Assembly (NCBI RefSeq): GCF_025919725.1
Contig: NZ_CP081495.1
Coordinates: 1,240,001-1,304,000, forward strand
Direction: 5' to 3'
Source: Flavobacterium agricola
GTDB taxonomy: Bacteria > Bacteroidota > Bacteroidia > Flavobacteriales > Flavobacteriaceae
DNA: 64,000 bases
Shown: positions 46,314 to 58,132 of the stretch, piece after piece
Numbering within the stretch: the stretch's first letter is position 1
How the letters are laid out: each line of letters starts with the position of its first letter
Notes under the pieces: generated by a model
Told to the model about the DNA's origin: nothing
Seen by the model: only the letters and a program-made list of their open reading frames with translations
The model's database searches: none
Translations under genes and position numbers: made by a program

Positions 46314-46347
46314 AAAAAATCCCTAAATATATATTTAGGGATTTTTT
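46314..46347. terminator. two-sided terminator
   Basis: A perfect 12-bp dyad (ATCCCTAAATAT / ATATTTAGGGAT) is bounded by A6 and T6 between converging genes that end at 46308 and 46351. Confidence 0.85.
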
Positions 46348-46350
46348 ATT

Positions 46351-46758
46351 TTATAATTGTTTCATGGTATAAAGTAAAACACGCGATTTATCTTTAATGT
46401 ACATTTGCGATAATTTAGTGGTTTTAGATGTAGTTAAAGTTATTTCAGTCGTTTCTCCTTCATTGCTTAAACATCTAAAAAAGTTAATAAACTCGGTATT
46501 ATTTTCTTTTTCCGGGTAATATTCGGCAATGCGATAAACTTGTTCAAACTCAGAATAAACAATTATCCTATTTCTTTCAAAATCAATCGTAATCGGAACT
46601 TCTGTTTTTTTAAACGGCGGATATTCAGACCATTTTCCATTTTTCTGAATTGCACTCATAGTTACTGCAGTTGCGGTAAAATCGGTTCTAGCTTGTGCCC
46701 AACCTGAAGCCGTTAGCAGCATAAAACATGCTGCAAAAAACATTTTTATTGTATTCAT
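46351..46758 (-). CDS. small secreted protein of unknown function
   Basis: A 135-residue product. Its signal peptide (FFAACFMLLTASGWAQA) is followed by a probable small beta-rich domain (WSEYPPFKKTEVPITIDFERNRIIVYS). It starts 1 nt after the nitronate monooxygenase stop, so it is translationally linked to that gene. No family is recognised. Confidence 0.65.
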   Translation of the reverse strand: MNTIKMFFAACFMLLTASGWAQARTDFTATAVTMSAIQKNGKWSEYPPFKKTEVPITIDFERNRIIVYSEFEQVYRIAEYYPEKENNTEFINFFRCLSNEGETTEITLTTSKTTKLSQMYIKDKSRVLLYTMKQL

Positions 46759-46759
46759 A

Positions 46760-47701
46760 TTAAAAAAGTTGTGAAATACCAGCTTTTGAAGCTTGGTACT
46801 CGGTAATCATGTCGTTTATAATTTCTTGACAAGGTTTTATATCAGTAAACAAGGCTGCTATTTGACCAATTTCAAGTTCGCCATCTTCTAAATCTCCCTC
46901 AAACATGCCTTTTTTTGCTCGTCCGCGACCTAAATGACCTTTTAGTGCATCTACATCAGTTCCGTTTTTATAAAGTTCCTGAATCTCGTTAAAAAACTTA
47001 TTTTTAATTAAACGTACGGGTGCCAATTCTTTTAACGTTACTTGCGTATCGCCTTCTTTCGTTTGTAAAATAGCTTGTTTAAAATTAGCATGTGCTGAAC
47101 TTTCTACTGACGCAGCAAATCGGCTACCAACTTGCACCCCATCTGCTCCTAAAATCATTGCTGCTAACATGGCTCTGCCCGTAGCAATTCCGCCGGCAGC
47201 AACTAAAGGAATAGTTACTTGTTGTTTTACAACCGGAATTAAAGTTAAGGTTGTTGTTTCTTCACGGCCATTGTGCCCGCCTGCTTCAAAACCTTCTGCA
47301 ACTACGCAATCCACACCAGCTTCTTGCGCTTTTAAAGCAAAATTTGAACTACTAACTACGTGAGCTACAATTATATTGTGTTGCTGTAAAAAGGTAGTCC
47401 AAGTTTTAGGATTTCCGGCTGATGTAAAAACAATTTTTACTCCTTCTTCCACAATAATATTCATGATTTCGTCCAACTGCGGATATAACATCGGTACATT
47501 AACACCGAATGGCTTATTGGTTGCTTTTTTACATTTTTGAATATGCTCGCGCAAAACTTCTGGATACATAGATCCGGCACCAATTAATCCTAAACCACCT
47601 GCGTTAGAAACCGCTGCAGCTAATTTATAACCGCTGTTCCAAATCATTCCACCTTGTATAATTGGATATTCAATGCCAAAAAGTTCAGTTATTCTATTCA
47701 T
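46760..47701 (-). CDS. nitronate monooxygenase-family flavoprotein
   Basis: A 313-residue FMN TIM-barrel protein of the NMO / 2-nitropropane dioxygenase family, related to FabK. Motifs: YPIIQGGMIW, SNAGGLGLIGAGS, VAEGFEAGGHNG, VAAGGIATG and GADGVQVGSRF. It may detoxify nitronates or be an enoyl-ACP reductase; the AGGH(N)G motif occurs in both. The start is the ATG at 47701, which lies only 5 nt after a TACTTTTG -7-like element (47706-47713), so the mRNA may be nearly leaderless. Confidence 0.83.
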   Translation of the reverse strand: MNRITELFGIEYPIIQGGMIWNSGYKLAAAVSNAGGLGLIGAGSMYPEVLREHIQKCKKATNKPFGVNVPMLYPQLDEIMNIIVEEGVKIVFTSAGNPKTWTTFLQQHNIIVAHVVSSSNFALKAQEAGVDCVVAEGFEAGGHNGREETTTLTLIPVVKQQVTIPLVAAGGIATGRAMLAAMILGADGVQVGSRFAASVESSAHANFKQAILQTKEGDTQVTLKELAPVRLIKNKFFNEIQELYKNGTDVDALKGHLGRGRAKKGMFEGDLEDGELEIGQIAALFTDIKPCQEIINDMITEYQASKAGISQLF

Positions 47702-47760
47702 CAATCAAAAGTATTTTTGGTTTGTATAAATGTAGTAAACTTTTTAAAATATGTTGCTTA

Positions 47761-47794
47761 AAAAAAGCCGTTTAAGTAGTTCTTAAACGGCTTT
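47761..47794 (-). terminator. terminator of mnmA
   Basis: A 13-bp stem AAAGCCGTTTAAG / CTTAAACGGCTTT (47764-47776, 47782-47794) is followed on the minus strand by a T-run. It lies 3 bp past mnmA. Confidence 0.85.
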
Positions 47795-47797
47795 ATA

Positions 47798-48985
47798 TTA
47801 TGCGATCACACCAGATCCGATTAATTCATCGTCAATATGCCATGCTGCAAATTGACCTTGCGTAATGGCTGATTGTGGTTCATTAAATTCAATGTACATC
47901 CCCGAATTTACTTGATGTAAAGTTGCTTTTTGCAACGGTTGGCGGTAACGCACACGTACCATAACTTCCATTGTTTCTCCAGGTGCTAAACGTAAATCTT
48001 CACGAATCCAATGTAATTCGGATTGATCAATAAACAATGCTTTTTTAAATAACCCCGGATGTGCATGACCTTGCCCTGTATAAATGGCATTATCATTTAC
48101 ATTGGTTGCAACAATAAATAGTGCTTCTTTAGTTCCTCCTACATTTAATCCTTTACGCTGCCCAATTGTAAAATAATGCGCACCTTGGTGGTTGCCAACA
48201 ACTTTACCAAATTGCGGCTCATAGGCAATATCTTTTGCTAAAAAAGCAAGTTCTTCTTCTTTAGTCTGAAAACTTGGTTTAGGCTGATTATAAATAGGAT
48301 GATTTGCATCAACCTCGTAAATTAATCCTTCTTTCGGTTTTAGCTGCTGTTGTAAAAATTCTGGCAAACGTACTTTACCAATAAAACACAATCCTTGAGA
48401 ATCTTTTTTATCGGCCGTAATTAAATCTAATTTTGCAGCAATTTCTCGAACTTGAGGTTTAGTTAATTCTCCAATCGGGAAAAGCGCTTTTGCCAATTGT
48501 TCTTGCGATAATTGACATAAAAAATACGATTGATCTTTGTTTTGATCTACCCCAGCAAGTAATTGATATACCGGATCGTTTTCGGTTTCAATTTCTGCTT
48601 TACGGCAATAATGCCCAGTAGCTACGTAATCGGCTCCTAAACTTAATGCAATTTTCATAAACACATCAAATTTAATTTCTCGGTTACATAAAACATCGGG
48701 ATTTGGCGTACGTCCTTTTTCGTATTCACTGAACATATAATCAACAATACGTTCTTTATATTGCTCACTTAAATCAACAGTTTGAAAAGGAATTCCTAAT
48801 TTATCAGCAACCAGCATGGCATCGTTGCTGTCTTCTAACCAAGGACATTCGTTTGATATGGTAACCGAATCGTCGTGCCAATTTTTCATAAAAAGGCCAA
48901 TTACTTCGTATCCTTGTTCTTTTAACAAATAAGCTGCCACGCTAGAATCTACTCCGCCTGACAAACCTACAACTACACGTTTCAT
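47798..48985 (-). CDS. mnmA: tRNA-uridine 2-sulfurtransferase MnmA
   Basis: Thiolates U34 of tRNA-Lys, -Glu and -Gln. The 395 residues begin with the PP-loop SGGVDSSVA. Catalytic Cys are seen in NPDVLCN and [10 protein letters not shown], and the ATGHY motif is present. An insertion around 230-265 is typical of Bacteroidota MnmA. It starts 5 nt after the MORN-repeat gene stop; the two form an operon. Confidence 0.94.
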   Translation of the reverse strand: MKRVVVGLSGGVDSSVAAYLLKEQGYEVIGLFMKNWHDDSVTISNECPWLEDSNDAMLVADKLGIPFQTVDLSEQYKERIVDYMFSEYEKGRTPNPDVLCNREIKFDVFMKIALSLGADYVATGHYCRKAEIETENDPVYQLLAGVDQNKDQSYFLCQLSQEQLAKALFPIGELTKPQVREIAAKLDLITADKKDSQGLCFIGKVRLPEFLQQQLKPKEGLIYEVDANHPIYNQPKPSFQTKEEELAFLAKDIAYEPQFGKVVGNHQGAHYFTIGQRKGLNVGGTKEALFIVATNVNDNAIYTGQGHAHPGLFKKALFIDQSELHWIREDLRLAPGETMEVMVRVRYRQPLQKATLHQVNSGMYIEFNEPQSAITQGQFAAWHIDDELIGSGVIA

Positions 48986-48990
48986 AGTAT

Positions 48991-49698
48991 TTATTTTGTT
49001 TTATTTGCGTTTGATTTGGCGGTGCGCTTTGGGTTTGTAATTTGCGTTTTACTCACGCTAACTTCTTTACCATTTTTATCAAACACCGGCCAATGCCCAA
49101 CTTTAATATTATCTTTATATTCACCTTTGGTATATATTTTACCGGTTGATGAGTAATATTCACCCAGCCCATTTAATTTACCTTCTGCATAATTTAAGTT
49201 ATGCAACAAGTTGCCTTGCTCGGTAAATCGCTGGTATTTGCCATGTAAGGCGTTATTTTTATAATATTTATGTTCTAATAACTTACCGTTTTTGTAAAAG
49301 GTTTTAGATTCACCTTCTAACAATCCGTTTGCGTAATTTTCTTCAGACATTATGGTATTGCTATCTTTAAAATAGTACACCCATTTGCCCGTTTTTTTAC
49401 CGTTAATAGAGCTACCTTCGCTTACTTTGTTTCCTTTCTGATCTAAAAATGTTTCGACAACAACACCATTATTTGCTGTGAAATCGCGCGTAGAGATTAC
49501 TACCTTATTTTTGGTATTGTCGTATAAATAAAAAATTCCTACTTCTTTTCCATCATTAAATTCACCTTCATAGCGTAAATTATTGGTGTCTTTATAAACA
49601 CCCGACCATTTACCATGGCGCTTACCGTTGCTATTGTATGCGTTTTGAGCCAAAGCAAACTGAACCATACACAGCATAAATAAAGTATAAATTTTCAT
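48991..49698 (-). CDS. secreted MORN-repeat protein (YwqK-like)
   Basis: A 235-residue protein with signal peptide [18 protein letters not shown] and six or so YwqK/MORN repeats of the form NGxxxGxWxxYxxxG ([41 protein letters not shown]). Databases often name this 'YwqK family antitoxin', but no toxin gene is adjacent. I start at 49698, where the signal peptide begins, rather than 8 codons earlier. It precedes mnmA by 5 nt. Confidence 0.8.
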   Translation of the reverse strand: MKIYTLFMLCMVQFALAQNAYNSNGKRHGKWSGVYKDTNNLRYEGEFNDGKEVGIFYLYDNTKNKVVISTRDFTANNGVVVETFLDQKGNKVSEGSSINGKKTGKWVYYFKDSNTIMSEENYANGLLEGESKTFYKNGKLLEHKYYKNNALHGKYQRFTEQGNLLHNLNYAEGKLNGLGEYYSSTGKIYTKGEYKDNIKVGHWPVFDKNGKEVSVSKTQITNPKRTAKSNANKTK

Positions 49699-49783
49699 AA
49701 TTATGGACTTAGTAATTTGCAAAATTACAAAACAAAAACTATACCTAAAAACGAAACCGAATAAAGCTTAAGTTAATGCCATT

Positions 49784-49814
49784 AAAAAGCCCGAATTAAA
49801 CATTCGGGCTTTTT
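49784..49814 (-). terminator. terminator of the pyrG-yidC unit
   Basis: A 13-bp stem AAAAAGCCCGAAT / ATTCGGGCTTTTT with a 5-nt loop lies just past yidC. Confidence 0.85.
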
Positions 49815-49817
49815 AAT

Positions 49818-51695
49818 TTATTTATTGTTTTTAGCTTTTTTCTGCTCTTCTGCTTGTTCTAGCATTTGTTGCATTCTTTGCTGAAACTTACTTTTTGGTT
49901 TTTCAGATTTTTTGTTTTCTTGAATTTGTGCATGAATTTTATCTTCATTTACAATTCTATTTTTAATTACCCACATAATACCAATGGTAATTAAGTTTGA
50001 TACAAAATAATATAACGATAAACCTGATGCATAGTTGTTAAAGAAAAACAACATCATTACTGGCGAAACGTAAATCATGATTTTCATGATTTTACCCATA
50101 TCTGGCATACCTTCTTGCGGTGGTGTGCTCATGGCCTGATCACCTGTTGTCATTTTCATGTAAAAGAAAATAGCTACTGATGCTAAAATAGGGAACAAAC
50201 TTACGTGGTTACCATAAAATGGAATGTAGAATGGTAATTTAATTACTGCATCATACGTTGCTAAATCGTGTGCCCACAAGAAAGATTTTCCTCTTAAATC
50301 AAAAGCTGCCGGGAAAAACTGGAACAACGCATAGAAAACCGGAATTTGCGCTAAGGCTGGTAAACAACCTGCCATTGGGTTTACCCCTGCAGATGAATAC
50401 AACTTCATGGTTTCTTGTTGTTTTTTCATCGGGTCTTTAGCGTACTTTTCATTCAACTCATTAATTTCTGGGCGTAAAACTTTCATTTTAGCTTGCGAAA
50501 CATATGATTTGTATGTAATTGGCGACATAACCAAACGTACAATTATGGTAAAAACAATAATTGCAATACCGTGAGGAATGAATTTAATTAAAACTCCAAA
50601 AATAGGAATAAATAAAAACTTGTTAATCCATCCAAAAATACCCCAACCTAATGAGATTGATTTTTGTAAATTTTTATCGTATGATTTTAACAATTCGTAA
50701 TCCGACGGACCGAAATATAAATTCATTGCATAATTTACTTCACCGTTTTTAAAATCTAACGGAATGCTAGAGTAAAAGTTTTTAGTAAATGTAGTATCAA
50801 TTTTTTCGTCTTTAACAATGTTTTCAGACTTTAGTTCCACATTATTAAACGGCGTATCTGTAAGTAAAATTGAGGTAAAAAAGTGCTGTTTGTAAGCAAT
50901 GTAAGTTACATCGTTTTCCTTTGTTTCAGCAACAGATCCTTGTCCTAAATAATCTGTTTTTTTACCATCGTATTCATAAAAAACTTCTGTATAACGATTT
51001 TCGTACGAAACCGATTGTTCGTTACGAAACGCTTTTAACTGCCATTGTAAATCTAATGGTGAAGTTGTGTTAACTACCGATTGTAAACCTTGGGTACGAA
51101 TTCCAAAGTCCATCATGTAATTATCTGGACGTAATACGTAACGGTATTCTAAGTACGAATTTTCTGAAGCTTTTAAGCGCATGCTTAAAACCTGATTATC
51201 ACCTTCTTTAGTTAATGTAGGTTCGAAAAATAAATCTTGCGTATTTAAAATGCGGTTATCTAACGTTTTAACTTCCATATTTAAAAACGAGTTACCGTCT
51301 TTAACTAAAGTAATAGGTTCTTTGGTTTGAAAGTTTTCTTCGTTATTTAAAATAACTTCTTTTAAATATCCTCCTTTGTTAGCAAACTTTAAGGTTAAAA
51401 CCCCGTTTGAAACTTCGGTTACGGCATCAGTTGCAGATGGTAAAGTTGCGCTGTAAGAAAAAGCACCTAATGTTGCTTGTAAAGCATTTAGTTTGGTTGA
51501 ATCTGAGGCTGCAGCAACAATATTTTCAGACAATTGTTGTGCTTCGGCAGCTTTAGCTTCAATTTGCTTTTGCTCAACTTCTTGAGCCATTTTTTCACTT
51601 TCTTTATTGACGTTGTTATACATCATCCAGATCATTACTCCGGAAATTAATAACAATCCAATAATAGATTTGATGTCAAATTTTTTTTCTTCCAT
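49818..51695 (-). CDS. yidC: membrane protein insertase YidC
   Basis: Inserts and folds inner-membrane proteins, with or without Sec. The 625-residue form typical of Bacteroidota has one N-terminal membrane helix (13-26), a large periplasmic beta-domain (about 75-340) and a conserved five-helix core from about 365 (RLVMSPITYKSYVSQAKMK…MAGCLPALAQIPVFYALFQFF…NNYASGLSLYYFVSNL). The C-terminal basic tail may bind ribosomes. It follows pyrG by 40 nt. Confidence 0.95.
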   Translation of the reverse strand: MEEKKFDIKSIIGLLLISGVMIWMMYNNVNKESEKMAQEVEQKQIEAKAAEAQQLSENIVAAASDSTKLNALQATLGAFSYSATLPSATDAVTEVSNGVLTLKFANKGGYLKEVILNNEENFQTKEPITLVKDGNSFLNMEVKTLDNRILNTQDLFFEPTLTKEGDNQVLSMRLKASENSYLEYRYVLRPDNYMMDFGIRTQGLQSVVNTTSPLDLQWQLKAFRNEQSVSYENRYTEVFYEYDGKKTDYLGQGSVAETKENDVTYIAYKQHFFTSILLTDTPFNNVELKSENIVKDEKIDTTFTKNFYSSIPLDFKNGEVNYAMNLYFGPSDYELLKSYDKNLQKSISLGWGIFGWINKFLFIPIFGVLIKFIPHGIAIIVFTIIVRLVMSPITYKSYVSQAKMKVLRPEINELNEKYAKDPMKKQQETMKLYSSAGVNPMAGCLPALAQIPVFYALFQFFPAAFDLRGKSFLWAHDLATYDAVIKLPFYIPFYGNHVSLFPILASVAIFFYMKMTTGDQAMSTPPQEGMPDMGKIMKIMIYVSPVMMLFFFNNYASGLSLYYFVSNLITIGIMWVIKNRIVNEDKIHAQIQENKKSEKPKSKFQQRMQQMLEQAEEQKKAKNNK

Positions 51696-51735
51696 TTAAA
51701 AAAATGTTTAATAATCTTGTTTGTAAGCGATTTGC

Positions 51736-53355
<1,620 letters not shown>

Positions 53356-53465
53356 TTAATTATGTTGTGTTGTTGTTGATTTGTATTCGCTACAAAGTAG
53401 GCAAAAATACAATTATAATTTTTCATTAAGAAATGAAAAACCTTTTTTAAATATAATTTTATGAA

Positions 53466-53699
53466 CTATTTAAACGGATTAGGATACTGCTGTTTTATTT
53501 TACGAATTAAACCTTCTAACCCATTTAATTTTATTTCGTAAACCATCTGGAGTTGTTGCCCTAACTTACCGGCTGGGAAACCTTTATTGTGATACCAAAC
53601 CACATAATATTCGGGTAAATCTACAAGAAAATACCCTTCGTATTTACCGAAGGGCATTTTAGAATACGCTAATTCAATTAGCAAATTTTTGTCTGTCAT
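53466..53699 (-). CDS. DUF3820 family protein
   Basis: A 77-residue cytosolic protein with the DUF3820 motif PFGKYEGYFLVDLPEYYVVWY. This small nucleic-acid-associated-looking module is sometimes found next to exonuclease domains; its function is unknown. The start ATG overlaps the osmC stop as TAATG (53697-53701), so it is translationally coupled. Choosing this ATG rather than one 9 nt upstream is based on that overlap. Confidence 0.82.
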   Translation of the reverse strand: MTDKNLLIELAYSKMPFGKYEGYFLVDLPEYYVVWYHNKGFPAGKLGQQLQMVYEIKLNGLEGLIRKIKQQYPNPFK

Positions 53700-54103
53700 T
53701 ATAACCAATTAATGGTAATATCTTTTTCTATTTTTGGATGTAAACTAAAATGTACTGGGCAAGTAAATGCGGTACGTTCTAAAATAGTTTTGGTTTTCTC
53801 ATCGGCTGCAATCCCCATATTTAAAACAACTTTAATTCCGGTTACGCGTCTTGGTTCTGTACCCATAATTTTGGTTACATCTGCAGTTGCTCCTGTAAAA
53901 TCAACTCCTAAAGTTTCGGCTTTAATACCCATAACCGTTAGCATACAAGTTGCTAAAGAATTGGCTAACATATCGGTTGGTGAAAAGGCTTTGCCACGTC
54001 CGTGATTATCTGTTGGAGCATCAGTTAAAATAGTTGCTCCTGATTGCAAATGCGTAGATTCGGTACGCAAATTACCTAAATATTTTACTTTAGATGTACT
54101 CAT
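53699..54103 (-). CDS. OsmC-family peroxidase-like protein
   Basis: A 134-residue OsmC/Ohr-fold protein. The two reactive Cys lie in LATCMLTVMG and TCPVHFSLHP. The spacing and the NPT-like DML block fit OsmC/YhfA-type hydroperoxide reductases. It starts 2 nt after the LysM gene and couples to DUF3820 by TAATG. Confidence 0.88.
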   Translation of the reverse strand: MSTSKVKYLGNLRTESTHLQSGATILTDAPTDNHGRGKAFSPTDMLANSLATCMLTVMGIKAETLGVDFTGATADVTKIMGTEPRRVTGIKVVLNMGIAADEKTKTILERTAFTCPVHFSLHPKIEKDITINWL

Positions 54104-54105
54104 AA

Positions 54106-56421
54106 TTATTTTGCTTCTTTAATGGTTAAATCAGTATCATAATACAACAGATAAACACCTTTGTTATGATGGGCACCATCAACATTTACATAATTAAACT
54201 TATTTTCTAATTGTTGTGAGGCTGCATTCTCAACCGTACTATGAAATCCGTCTTGATTGTATAAACGTAAAATAGTATCAAAAGTTACATCAAAACCACG
54301 AGTTGCAAACTTATTAGGTAATGTATTGTTTTGCGCTTTGTATGTTTTAGCAAAATCGGTAAGTTTTAAACCATTAGCATCGTTGGTTACTGATGGATAC
54401 AATAGTTTTAATTTAGTTAAATCGGTTAACGGAATTTCGTCAGATTCTAAGATTTCGTTTTTATCTAAAGTAACTAACTGAATATCGTAATCTTTTAACT
54501 GATTTAATAAAGTTTTACATGCACTTACTGTTAAGGCAGTACTTTCGGTTTCTAAAATTACAAAGTTAATTCGGCTTTTATCTAATGTTTGTCTGATTTG
54601 GTTGGCATCTACCAAGCCATCTGCTTTAATAGGCGCAATTTTAACTGACGGAAAAGATTCGTTGATGTATTTGCGCATGCTGCCCTTTTTCGGATCTACA
54701 ATAGCAACAATATTTCCGTTTTTAGCATACATATAATCAATCAACGCTTTTTTAACATCTTCAGTACTTGGCATTGATTGGTACAAGTTTGGCATTGGTT
54801 TTCCTTTTTCATTAGATAAAGGAGAAACAATTGCTATGGGCTGGTTTGCTAATAAATTAGCTAAGTTTTCTACCTGATTCTGAAAAAATGGTCCAATAAC
54901 AACATCTGCACGATTAAAACTGCCTTTGTTTACTAAAGATGCAATGTTAGATCCGGTACGGGTTTCTTTAGAATCTAAAACCTGAACTTTAACAGGTAAT
55001 CCTAATTTTTTAGCTGAATCAATAGCAACCAAAGCGCCCGAATAAAAATCTAACGTCATATTCGCAAAACGATCATTTTTTAGTTGTTCTTGAATAGTAA
55101 CCGCGCTATTATTACCGTATTTGTCGGTATTAAATGGTAATAACAATACTAAATTTTTGCTAGAATTAGGAGCTAAATTTAAAGTTAAATCGGTAATTGG
55201 TTTGTTTACCTGTACCTTATTTCTTGGCATCTTTATAGTCATGCCAGCAATTACACCATTTTCTAATTCCGGATTTAAAGCTAAAAATTCATTTACTGTC
55301 AATCCAGAACGTTTATTAAGGCTATAAAACGTTTCTTGCGGTTGTACCACATACTCCGTATATTTTGACCCAATTATCCCTTCATTATTGCCTACTACTG
55401 TTTTTGGCATTTTAATAATGGTACCAGACTGTACGCCTTGTGCTACATTTGGGTTTAATTTTAAAAACTCATTTACTGTTAACCCAGATTGTTTGGTTAG
55501 GCTATAAAGCGTTTCTTGCGGTTGAATTACATATGTTTCATAAACCACATCATCATCTGCCAACAAATCGGCAACAGATGGCGAAGTTGTTTTAGGCATT
55601 TTTATTGTGGTACCTTCTTTAACGCCCGAAGCTAAACTTGGATTTAACTTTAAAAATTCGCTAACAGAAAGCCCTGCTTTTTGAGACAAACTAAATAACG
55701 TTTCTTTGGGTTGAATAATATAATTCCCTGCTACATCAGCCGGATTATGTACCGATCCGTATGGCGGAACCTGATCGGTTAAGCGTAGTACAACACCAAC
55801 TTCTAAATGTTCTTTACCTTTAATTTCAGGATTAAATTTTTCTAGTTCAGCAACCGTTAAATTATACTGACGTGCAATGCCGTATTTTGTTTCTTTAGCA
55901 CTTACCGTATGGTAAATATTTTTTATAGGATTGTTTTTTACTTTATCTGTTGTTGATTGTGTTGAGGCAGCTGTTTTTACAGGTTTGATGGGTACTTGTT
56001 CAACAACCGTGTTTGAATTGGGCTGCCCATTTTTAGTTGGAATAACCAACACAGCACCTGGTTTTAAAACTTCTTTTAAAACTTCTTTATTAGCCAACTG
56101 CAAATCTGCTGGGCTAATTTCGTATTTACGAGCAATGCTGTAAACAGTTTCTTTAGGTGCTACAACATGTTTTTTTCCTGTTGTAGAAGCTACTGTTTTG
56201 GTTTGCGAAACCGGAACCTTAAGTATTGCATCTAACTGAATACCTTGCGCAGCGCTAGGATTTAATCTGTAAATATCGCTTGCAGAAACATTATATTTTC
56301 TGGCAATAGAAGTTACCGTATCTCCTTTTTCAACCTTATGTTCTACCACTTTGTTTTGAGCCAAACTGGTAAACGAACAAAAAACTAAAAAACTAAACGC
56401 TAAAACTATATTCTTTTTCAT
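54106..56421 (-). CDS. six-LysM protein with a C-terminal periplasmic-binding (LivK-like) domain
   Basis: A 771-residue secreted protein with signal peptide (VLAFSFLVFCSFTSLAQ). Six LysM modules occupy about 24-405, the last three nearly alike (YVIQPQETLYSL … EFLKLNPNVAQGV … GTIIKMP). From about 415 there is a type I periplasmic-binding/Leu-Ile-Val-like domain (NLVLLLPFNTDKYG, VIGPFFQNQVENLA, AIVSPLSNEKGKPMPNLYQSMPS). LysM binds peptidoglycan, so the protein probably sits on the cell wall. It lies between guaA and osmC. The guaA terminator is weak, so read-through is possible. Confidence 0.88.
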   Translation of the reverse strand: MKKNIVLAFSFLVFCSFTSLAQNKVVEHKVEKGDTVTSIARKYNVSASDIYRLNPSAAQGIQLDAILKVPVSQTKTVASTTGKKHVVAPKETVYSIARKYEISPADLQLANKEVLKEVLKPGAVLVIPTKNGQPNSNTVVEQVPIKPVKTAASTQSTTDKVKNNPIKNIYHTVSAKETKYGIARQYNLTVAELEKFNPEIKGKEHLEVGVVLRLTDQVPPYGSVHNPADVAGNYIIQPKETLFSLSQKAGLSVSEFLKLNPSLASGVKEGTTIKMPKTTSPSVADLLADDDVVYETYVIQPQETLYSLTKQSGLTVNEFLKLNPNVAQGVQSGTIIKMPKTVVGNNEGIIGSKYTEYVVQPQETFYSLNKRSGLTVNEFLALNPELENGVIAGMTIKMPRNKVQVNKPITDLTLNLAPNSSKNLVLLLPFNTDKYGNNSAVTIQEQLKNDRFANMTLDFYSGALVAIDSAKKLGLPVKVQVLDSKETRTGSNIASLVNKGSFNRADVVIGPFFQNQVENLANLLANQPIAIVSPLSNEKGKPMPNLYQSMPSTEDVKKALIDYMYAKNGNIVAIVDPKKGSMRKYINESFPSVKIAPIKADGLVDANQIRQTLDKSRINFVILETESTALTVSACKTLLNQLKDYDIQLVTLDKNEILESDEIPLTDLTKLKLLYPSVTNDANGLKLTDFAKTYKAQNNTLPNKFATRGFDVTFDTILRLYNQDGFHSTVENAASQQLENKFNYVNVDGAHHNKGVYLLYYDTDLTIKEAK

Positions 56422-56445
56422 TATACAAAAATAAGGTTAAATAAA

Positions 56446-56478
56446 AAGTCGTTACAAATTTAATTAATGTAACGACTT
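56446..56478 (-). terminator. weak hairpin after guaA
   Basis: An 11-bp stem AAGTCGTTACA / TGTAACGACTT with an 11-nt A/T loop, followed on the minus strand by TTTTA. It may be a leaky terminator between guaA and the LysM gene. Confidence 0.6.
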
Positions 56479-56504
56479 AAAAGGTTATTTTTTATAGAAT
56501 TTTA

Positions 56505-58034
56505 TTATTCCCACTCAATTGTTGCTGGTGGTTTAGAGCTAATATCGTAAACCACACGGTTCACACCTTTAACTTTATTAATAATTTCATTCGAAATATT
56601 CATTAAGAAATCATACGGCAAATGTACCCAATCTGCTGTCATTCCGTCGGTAGATTCTACCGCACGCAAAGCAACAACTTTTTCATACGTACGTTCGTCG
56701 CCCATTACCCCAACCGAATTAATTGGTAATAAAATAGCTCCTGCTTGCCATACTTTATCGTATAATCCGGCTTTCTTTAATCCTTCAATATAAATTGAAT
56801 CTACTTCTTGTAAAATAGAAACTTTTTCTGGTGTAATATCACCTAAAATACGAATAGCTAAACCTGGTCCTGGAAACGGATGTCTGCCTAATAAATCGGC
56901 ATGAATACCTAAAGCAGCTCCTACCCTACGAACCTCATCTTTAAATAACATGCGTAAAGGTTCTACAATTTGTAATTTCATAAAATCGGGTAAACCACCC
57001 ACGTTATGATGTGATTTAATAGTTGCCGATGGGCCTTTTACTGAAATAGATTCAATAACATCCGGATAAATAGTTCCTTGCGCCAACCATTTAACATCTT
57101 CAATCTGATTGGCTTCATCATCAAAAACTTCAATAAATACACGACCAATAATTTTACGTTTTCCTTCCGGATCGCTTTCACCAGCTAATTCTGAAATAAA
57201 ACGAGAAGATGCATCTACGCCTTTTACGTTTAATCCCATGCCTTCGTATTGCTTAAGCACGTTTTGGAATTCGTTTTTACGTAATAAACCGTTGTTTACA
57301 AAAATACAATATAAGTTTTTGCCAATAGCTTTGTTTAATAAAACTGCAGCAACGGTAGAATCTACCCCGCCAGAAAGTCCTAAAACAACTTTATCGTCTT
57401 TAATTTTTTCTTTTAATTCAGCAACAATATCGTCAACAAAAGCATTTGGAGTAAAAGTTTGTTGTACGCCTGCAATGCGAACTAAAAAGTTTTCTAATAT
57501 TTTACTTCCGTCTGTAGAATGGTAAACTTCTGGATGGAATTGAATAGCATAAGTAGTTTCGCCCTCAATGCGGTAAGCAGCATTTTCAACATCTTTGGTT
57601 GATGCCAATTTTACCCCATTTGTTGGTAGTTGCTTTATGGTATCGCTATGGCTCATCCAAACTTGTGATCCTTCAGAAACACCTTCAAAAAATAATTCGC
57701 CTGCTTCAATGTAAGATAAATTTGTACGGCCGTATTCTCTGATATTAGACGGAGCAACTTCTCCACCCGAAAAATGAGCTAAATATTGCGCACCGTAACA
57801 AACAGCTAACAAAGGTTTTTTGCCTCTAATTTGAGATAAATCTGGTTGTGGCGCATCTTCTGCACGAACAGAAAATGGGCTTCCTGAAAGAATTACAGCG
57901 TTATAAGCCGACAAATCACTTGGGATTTGATTGAAAGGGAATATTTCGCAGAAAATATTTAATTCGCGAACCCTGCGCGCAATTAACTGAGTATATTGCG
58001 ATCCAAAATCTAAAATAAGTACGTTGTGTTGCAT
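56505..58034 (-). CDS. guaA: GMP synthase (glutamine-hydrolysing)
   Basis: Converts XMP to GMP. The 509 residues comprise a class I glutaminase (VCYGAQ, QFHPEV), a PP-loop ATP pyrophosphatase ([13 protein letters not shown]), and the dimerisation domain ending [16 protein letters not shown]. The start is [12 protein letters not shown] at 58034. A TTG 6 nt upstream belongs to the TATTTTTG -7 element at 58038-58045, so the mRNA would be leaderless or nearly so. Confidence 0.96.
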   Translation of the reverse strand: MQHNVLILDFGSQYTQLIARRVRELNIFCEIFPFNQIPSDLSAYNAVILSGSPFSVRAEDAPQPDLSQIRGKKPLLAVCYGAQYLAHFSGGEVAPSNIREYGRTNLSYIEAGELFFEGVSEGSQVWMSHSDTIKQLPTNGVKLASTKDVENAAYRIEGETTYAIQFHPEVYHSTDGSKILENFLVRIAGVQQTFTPNAFVDDIVAELKEKIKDDKVVLGLSGGVDSTVAAVLLNKAIGKNLYCIFVNNGLLRKNEFQNVLKQYEGMGLNVKGVDASSRFISELAGESDPEGKRKIIGRVFIEVFDDEANQIEDVKWLAQGTIYPDVIESISVKGPSATIKSHHNVGGLPDFMKLQIVEPLRMLFKDEVRRVGAALGIHADLLGRHPFPGPGLAIRILGDITPEKVSILQEVDSIYIEGLKKAGLYDKVWQAGAILLPINSVGVMGDERTYEKVVALRAVESTDGMTADWVHLPYDFLMNISNEIINKVKGVNRVVYDISSKPPATIEWE

Positions 58035-58037
58035 GCG

Positions 58038-58045
58038 CAAAAATA
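58038..58045 (-). promoter_or_regulatory. -7 element abutting the guaA start codon
   Basis: TATTTTTG on the minus strand ends 3 nt before the ATG. No convincing -33 TTG lies at the right distance, so this is weaker than the tRNA promoters. Confidence 0.45.
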
Positions 58046-58132
58046 GTCATTATTTAATATTTTAGAAATTTATAAGCAACAATTTTAAATCACTTCAGTA
58101 TATTTCTGAATAAAAAATTTTACATTCGCACT

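Noticed and set aside
48991..49698. YwqK-like gene as half of a toxin-antitoxin system
   Set aside because: The protein has a signal peptide and MORN repeats, and its operon partner is mnmA; no toxin candidate is adjacent.
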